Positions 61,362-64,000 of a DNA stretch of 64,000 bases are shown here, piece after piece; the stretch's first letter is position 1, and each line of letters begins with the position of its first letter. The stretch spans positions 372,001 through 436,000 of the forward strand of contig NZ_JBHULY010000005.1 of the NCBI RefSeq assembly GCF_042684665.1. Reading direction: 5' to 3'. The DNA comes from Jejuia rubra (GTDB lineage Bacteria > Bacteroidota > Bacteroidia > Flavobacteriales > Flavobacteriaceae). Below the pieces are notes generated by a model. That model was not told the origin of the DNA. It did no database searches and saw nothing but the letters and a program-made list of their open reading frames with translations. The position numbers were made by a program, and so were the translations under genes.

Positions 61362-64000
61362 TTATGCTCCTTCTAAACGCTCGGAAACATTAAATACTTC
61401 CTGTTGAGTAGAAACCAGACCTGCCTCAGCATTACGCCTCTTGAACAACCACATTTTGAATTTAGTGGATAAGAAAAACAGTATCGGTACCACAATCAAC
61501 GTTAAGAACGTTGCTATGAATAAACCATAAATTACAGTCCACGCCAAAGGTCCCCAGAAAATTACGTTATCACCTCCCATATAAATGTTTGGATTGAATT
61601 CACTCAATAGGGTAAAGAAGTTGATATTGAAGCCTGTTGCCAATGGGATTAACCCTAAAATGGTGGTGATGGCGGTTAACAATACAGGTCGCAAACGTGC
61701 CTTACCACCTTTTACAATGGCTTCAATTAAATCGTCCTGCTGTAAATATTGCTCATCTTCCAAATCCAACAATACCTTTTTCCGGTCGATAAGTAGTTGT
61801 GTGTAGTCCAATAACACTACACCATTGTTCACCACAATACCGGCCAACGAGATAATCCCCATCATGGTCATCATAATTACGAATGCGCTTCCAGTGATGA
61901 CGATACCGCCAAATACGCCAATTAAACTCAAGAAGATGGCCAGCATAATTATCGCAGGTTTTGAAACTGAATTGAATTGGAAAATCAGAATAAAGAAAAT
62001 TAAACCTAATCCCGTGAAGAACGCCCCCATCAAGAAGGCCATCTGCTTGTTTTGCTCTTCAATTTGACCAGTGTAATCTACTTTTACACTATCTGGCTTT
62101 TCAGTAAAGCTTTTCATTTCATTTTGAATCTTTGAAACGATAGCCCCTGCATCTGTATACCCTGGGGCCAATGCCGAATACAAGGTAACTACACGACGCA
62201 CATCCCGATGTTTGATAGCACTAAATCCAGAATTATTCTTTTGTTTGGCCACTGTAGATACAGGGATTTCTTTAATCTTACCAGAAGCCATATCCCTAAA
62301 GGTGATTCTTTGGTTAAAAATCGCACTGGTGTTATAGCGATTCTCTTCATTAAAACGCACATAAATATCATAATCCTCACCATCCTCTTTATAGATTCCG
62401 GCTTTTTCTCCAAAAATTGAATTACGCAATTGGGTACCTACCTGTCCTGCGCTAACGCCTAATTCGCCCGCCTTTTTCCGGTCCACCTCTACCTGCATTG
62501 TGGGCTTGGATTTATTCACATCAATTTTTAACTCATCTATACCTTGGATGTTTTTAGAATTGATGAAATCACGCATTTTTTCAGCAGTGGCAATCAGTTC
62601 GCTGTAATCATTGCCTTCCAGCTCTAGGTTGATAGGATATCCTGCAGGAGGGCCGACGGCATCCTTTTCAACGGAAATGGCTACACCGGGGTAAATGCCT
62701 TGCAAATCTTCCTGAACTTTTTTCAAGAGAACGTTGCTGTCGGCACCATCCCTGAATTTATACTCGCGCATGGTGGCCGTTATTTTGCCACGGTGGGGCA
62801 TTTCTGCTTGGGAGCCACCATCAGTTTGTGGATTTCCGGCACCCGCACCCACTTGGGATACTGCACTTTCAGTCAGGAAATTGAAGTCGCCTTTCAAGTA
62901 GGCCTCTTCGTTTAAGATTTTATAAACGCGTTCCTCTATATCCTTGGTAATCGCATTAGTCTTTTCGATGTCCGTGCCTTCGGGATATTCAATATAAACA
63001 ATGATTTGATTGGGTGTGTTGTCAGGGAAAAACTCTACTTTGGTACGTTGACTTCCAACTGAGGCACCAAATCCCATAAAAGCAATAAATAAAAGTACTA
63101 CAGTGCCAATGGCAATAAATGCCGGCTTTCTGCCACTTAAGGCACTGCGCAATATCTTTTCATAGAAGCACTCCCATTTTGGCAATACTTTGTTTTGAAA
63201 GCCATTGGCCCATGAGCGCAGAAACAGGCGGTATATCCAAAGTAAAATTATCGCAACCACCATTAAACTTCCGAAGGCACGGTTTTCGCCACCAAAAATC
63301 ATAATTAGTAAACCAATACCGCCTACAATCGCAGATATTTTAATAATGTTTTGAAGGGGCATTTCCTTATCCTCCGTTGTCATATATTGCGATACTAATA
63401 CGGAGTTAAAAAATATGGCCACGAACAGGGAAGACCCTAAAACCACCGAAAGGGTTACTGGAAAATAAATCATAAATTCTCCCATAATGCCCGGCCAAAG
63501 CCCCAAAGGAATAAAGGCAGCTACAGTGGTTGCGGTTGAAATTATAATGGGGAATGCAATCTCTCCAATACCTTTTTTAGCCGCTTCTATGCGGCTCATG
63601 CCCTCGTCGCTCATCAAACGATACACGTTTTCTACTACCACTATACCGTTATCCACGAGCATCCCAAGCCCCATAATCAAACCAAACAAAATCATGGTAT
63701 TCATGGTGTAGCCAAGCGTATTCAAAATCATTAACGACATGAACATGGACATTGGGATAGCAAAGCCCACAAACAGCGCATTCTTAAACCCTAAAAAGAA
63801 CATTAACACCGTAACTACCAGAATAATCCCAAAGATGATATTGTTTACCAAATCATCTACTTGGCCTATGGTTTTTGAAGACTGATCGTTGGATATCGTA
63901 ACTTCTAAATCGGGTGGGAACACATTTGCAATGGCGGTTTCAACAATTACTTTGATTTGGTCTGCTGCCACAACCATGTTTTCGCCGGCGCGCTTCTTTA
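61362..64000 (-). CDS. RND-family efflux transporter permease, start outside the window
   Basis: About 878 residues are visible, ending EVFNVSERLEGA; the reading frame stays open to the window edge (KKRAGEN before the first internal Met), so the N-terminus is missing. AcrB/HAE1-type features: membrane segments in two sets, LGMLVDNGIVVVENVYRLM with the proton-relay acidic residue near the visible start, porter-domain sequence (QVEVDRKKAGELGVSAGQVG), and a second set ending in LIVVPILFFLSTKF. It drives proton-coupled export through the outer membrane, normally with a periplasmic adaptor and TolC-like protein, which would lie beyond the edge. Confidence 0.93.
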   Translation of the reverse strand, partial: KKRAGENMVVAADQIKVIVETAIANVFPPDLEVTISNDQSSKTIGQVDDLVNNIIFGIILVVTVLMFFLGFKNALFVGFAIPMSMFMSLMILNTLGYTMNTMILFGLIMGLGMLVDNGIVVVENVYRLMSDEGMSRIEAAKKGIGEIAFPIIISTATTVAAFIPLGLWPGIMGEFMIYFPVTLSVVLGSSLFVAIFFNSVLVSQYMTTEDKEMPLQNIIKISAIVGGIGLLIMIFGGENRAFGSLMVVAIILLWIYRLFLRSWANGFQNKVLPKWECFYEKILRSALSGRKPAFIAIGTVVLLFIAFMGFGASVGSQRTKVEFFPDNTPNQIIVYIEYPEGTDIEKTNAITKDIEERVYKILNEEAYLKGDFNFLTESAVSQVGAGAGNPQTDGGSQAEMPHRGKITATMREYKFRDGADSNVLLKKVQEDLQGIYPGVAISVEKDAVGPPAGYPINLELEGNDYSELIATAEKMRDFINSKNIQGIDELKIDVNKSKPTMQVEVDRKKAGELGVSAGQVGTQLRNSIFGEKAGIYKEDGEDYDIYVRFNEENRYNTSAIFNQRITFRDMASGKIKEIPVSTVAKQKNNSGFSAIKHRDVRRVVTLYSALAPGYTDAGAIVSKIQNEMKSFTEKPDSVKVDYTGQIEEQNKQMAFLMGAFFTGLGLIFFILIFQFNSVSKPAIIMLAIFLSLIGVFGGIVITGSAFVIMMTMMGIISLAGIVVNNGVVLLDYTQLLIDRKKVLLDLEDEQYLQQDDLIEAIVKGGKARLRPVLLTAITTILGLIPLATGFNINFFTLLSEFNPNIYMGGDNVIFWGPLAWTVIYGLFIATFLTLIVVPILFFLSTKFKMWLFKRRNAEAGLVSTQQEVFNVSERLEGA

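Noticed and set aside
1..64000. CRISPR-Cas, prophage, integrase or IS transposase
   Set aside because: No direct-repeat/spacer pattern, Cas, capsid, integrase or transposase sequence was found on either strand.

Overview
The window is a contiguous piece of chromosome from a member of the Bacteroidota, most likely a (marine-type) Flavobacteriaceae. The evidence is the gene set (LeuRS with the Bacteroidota-type insertion before KMSKS, bS16 with a long acidic tail, PolIII alpha fused to an N-terminal exonuclease, NrdB with an ATP-cone, TonB receptors with carboxypeptidase-like N-terminal domains, LxxSC-type lipoproteins), low-GC codon use, the near absence of strong Shine-Dalgarno sites, and promoters of the Bacteroidota form TTTG-N(17-23)-TAnnTTTG. 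No phage, integrase, IS transposase, CRISPR array or rRNA was seen.

Layout. 1-5 kb: leuS (5' end cut), a DUF4286 protein, rsmA, mgtE. 5-9.1 kb: a decayed trmN6 gene, three paralogous DUF2383 four-helix proteins, and rimM/rpsP. 9.2-10 kb: a small secreted protein between two identical 40-bp terminator hairpins. 10-16.5 kb: dnaE (exonuclease fusion), a MarR regulator and a tiny thiol protein sharing palindromic operators, and an ArsR/SRPBCC pair with its own operators. 17-24 kb: trxA, a clpP paralogue, an M1 peptidase lipoprotein and DUF58 protein, tRNA-Asp, DinB-like, zinc-ribbon, GIDE-like and CBS proteins. 24-34.6 kb: a membrane M28 peptidase, TPR protein, a DUF559 nuclease inside a 435-bp unit with 31-bp inverted ends, HupE-like protein, dCMP deaminase-S41 protease pair, flavoprotein, MarC, DUF3109. 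35-38.7 kb: nrdB-nrdA and an RDD protein. 38.8-42.4 kb: OmpA-family lipoprotein and a TonB receptor. 42.4-51.5 kb: a phosphate-type island (PiT-PhoU transporter, OprO/P porin, MORN-like protein, beta-helix lipoprotein with a TonB receptor, and a stand-alone copy of the receptor's N-terminal domain). 51.7-64 kb: dgt, a nucleoside-hydrolase-like secreted protein, dxs, tadA, a ClC protein with its coupling glutamates changed, DUF6503, aspS and an RND efflux pump cut by the window end.

Two things stand out. First, three promoters in the phosphate island (porin, TonB receptor, stand-alone N-terminal domain) each carry tandem TAACATT-like 7-mers in exact 11-bp register, ending exactly 18 bp before a -7 element. 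This is the architecture of a PhoB box, and it ties the uncharacterised receptor/beta-helix/N-domain genes to the porin-transporter operon as one probable regulon. Second, the spaces between genes are crowded with small dispersed palindromes of several families. One family brackets the DUF559 nuclease as terminal inverted repeats, forms a gene-less MITE-like copy, and has apparently inserted in frame inside leuS; a second family has also inserted in frame in leuS. This suggests a nuclease-linked repeat system comparable in logic to REP/RAYT.
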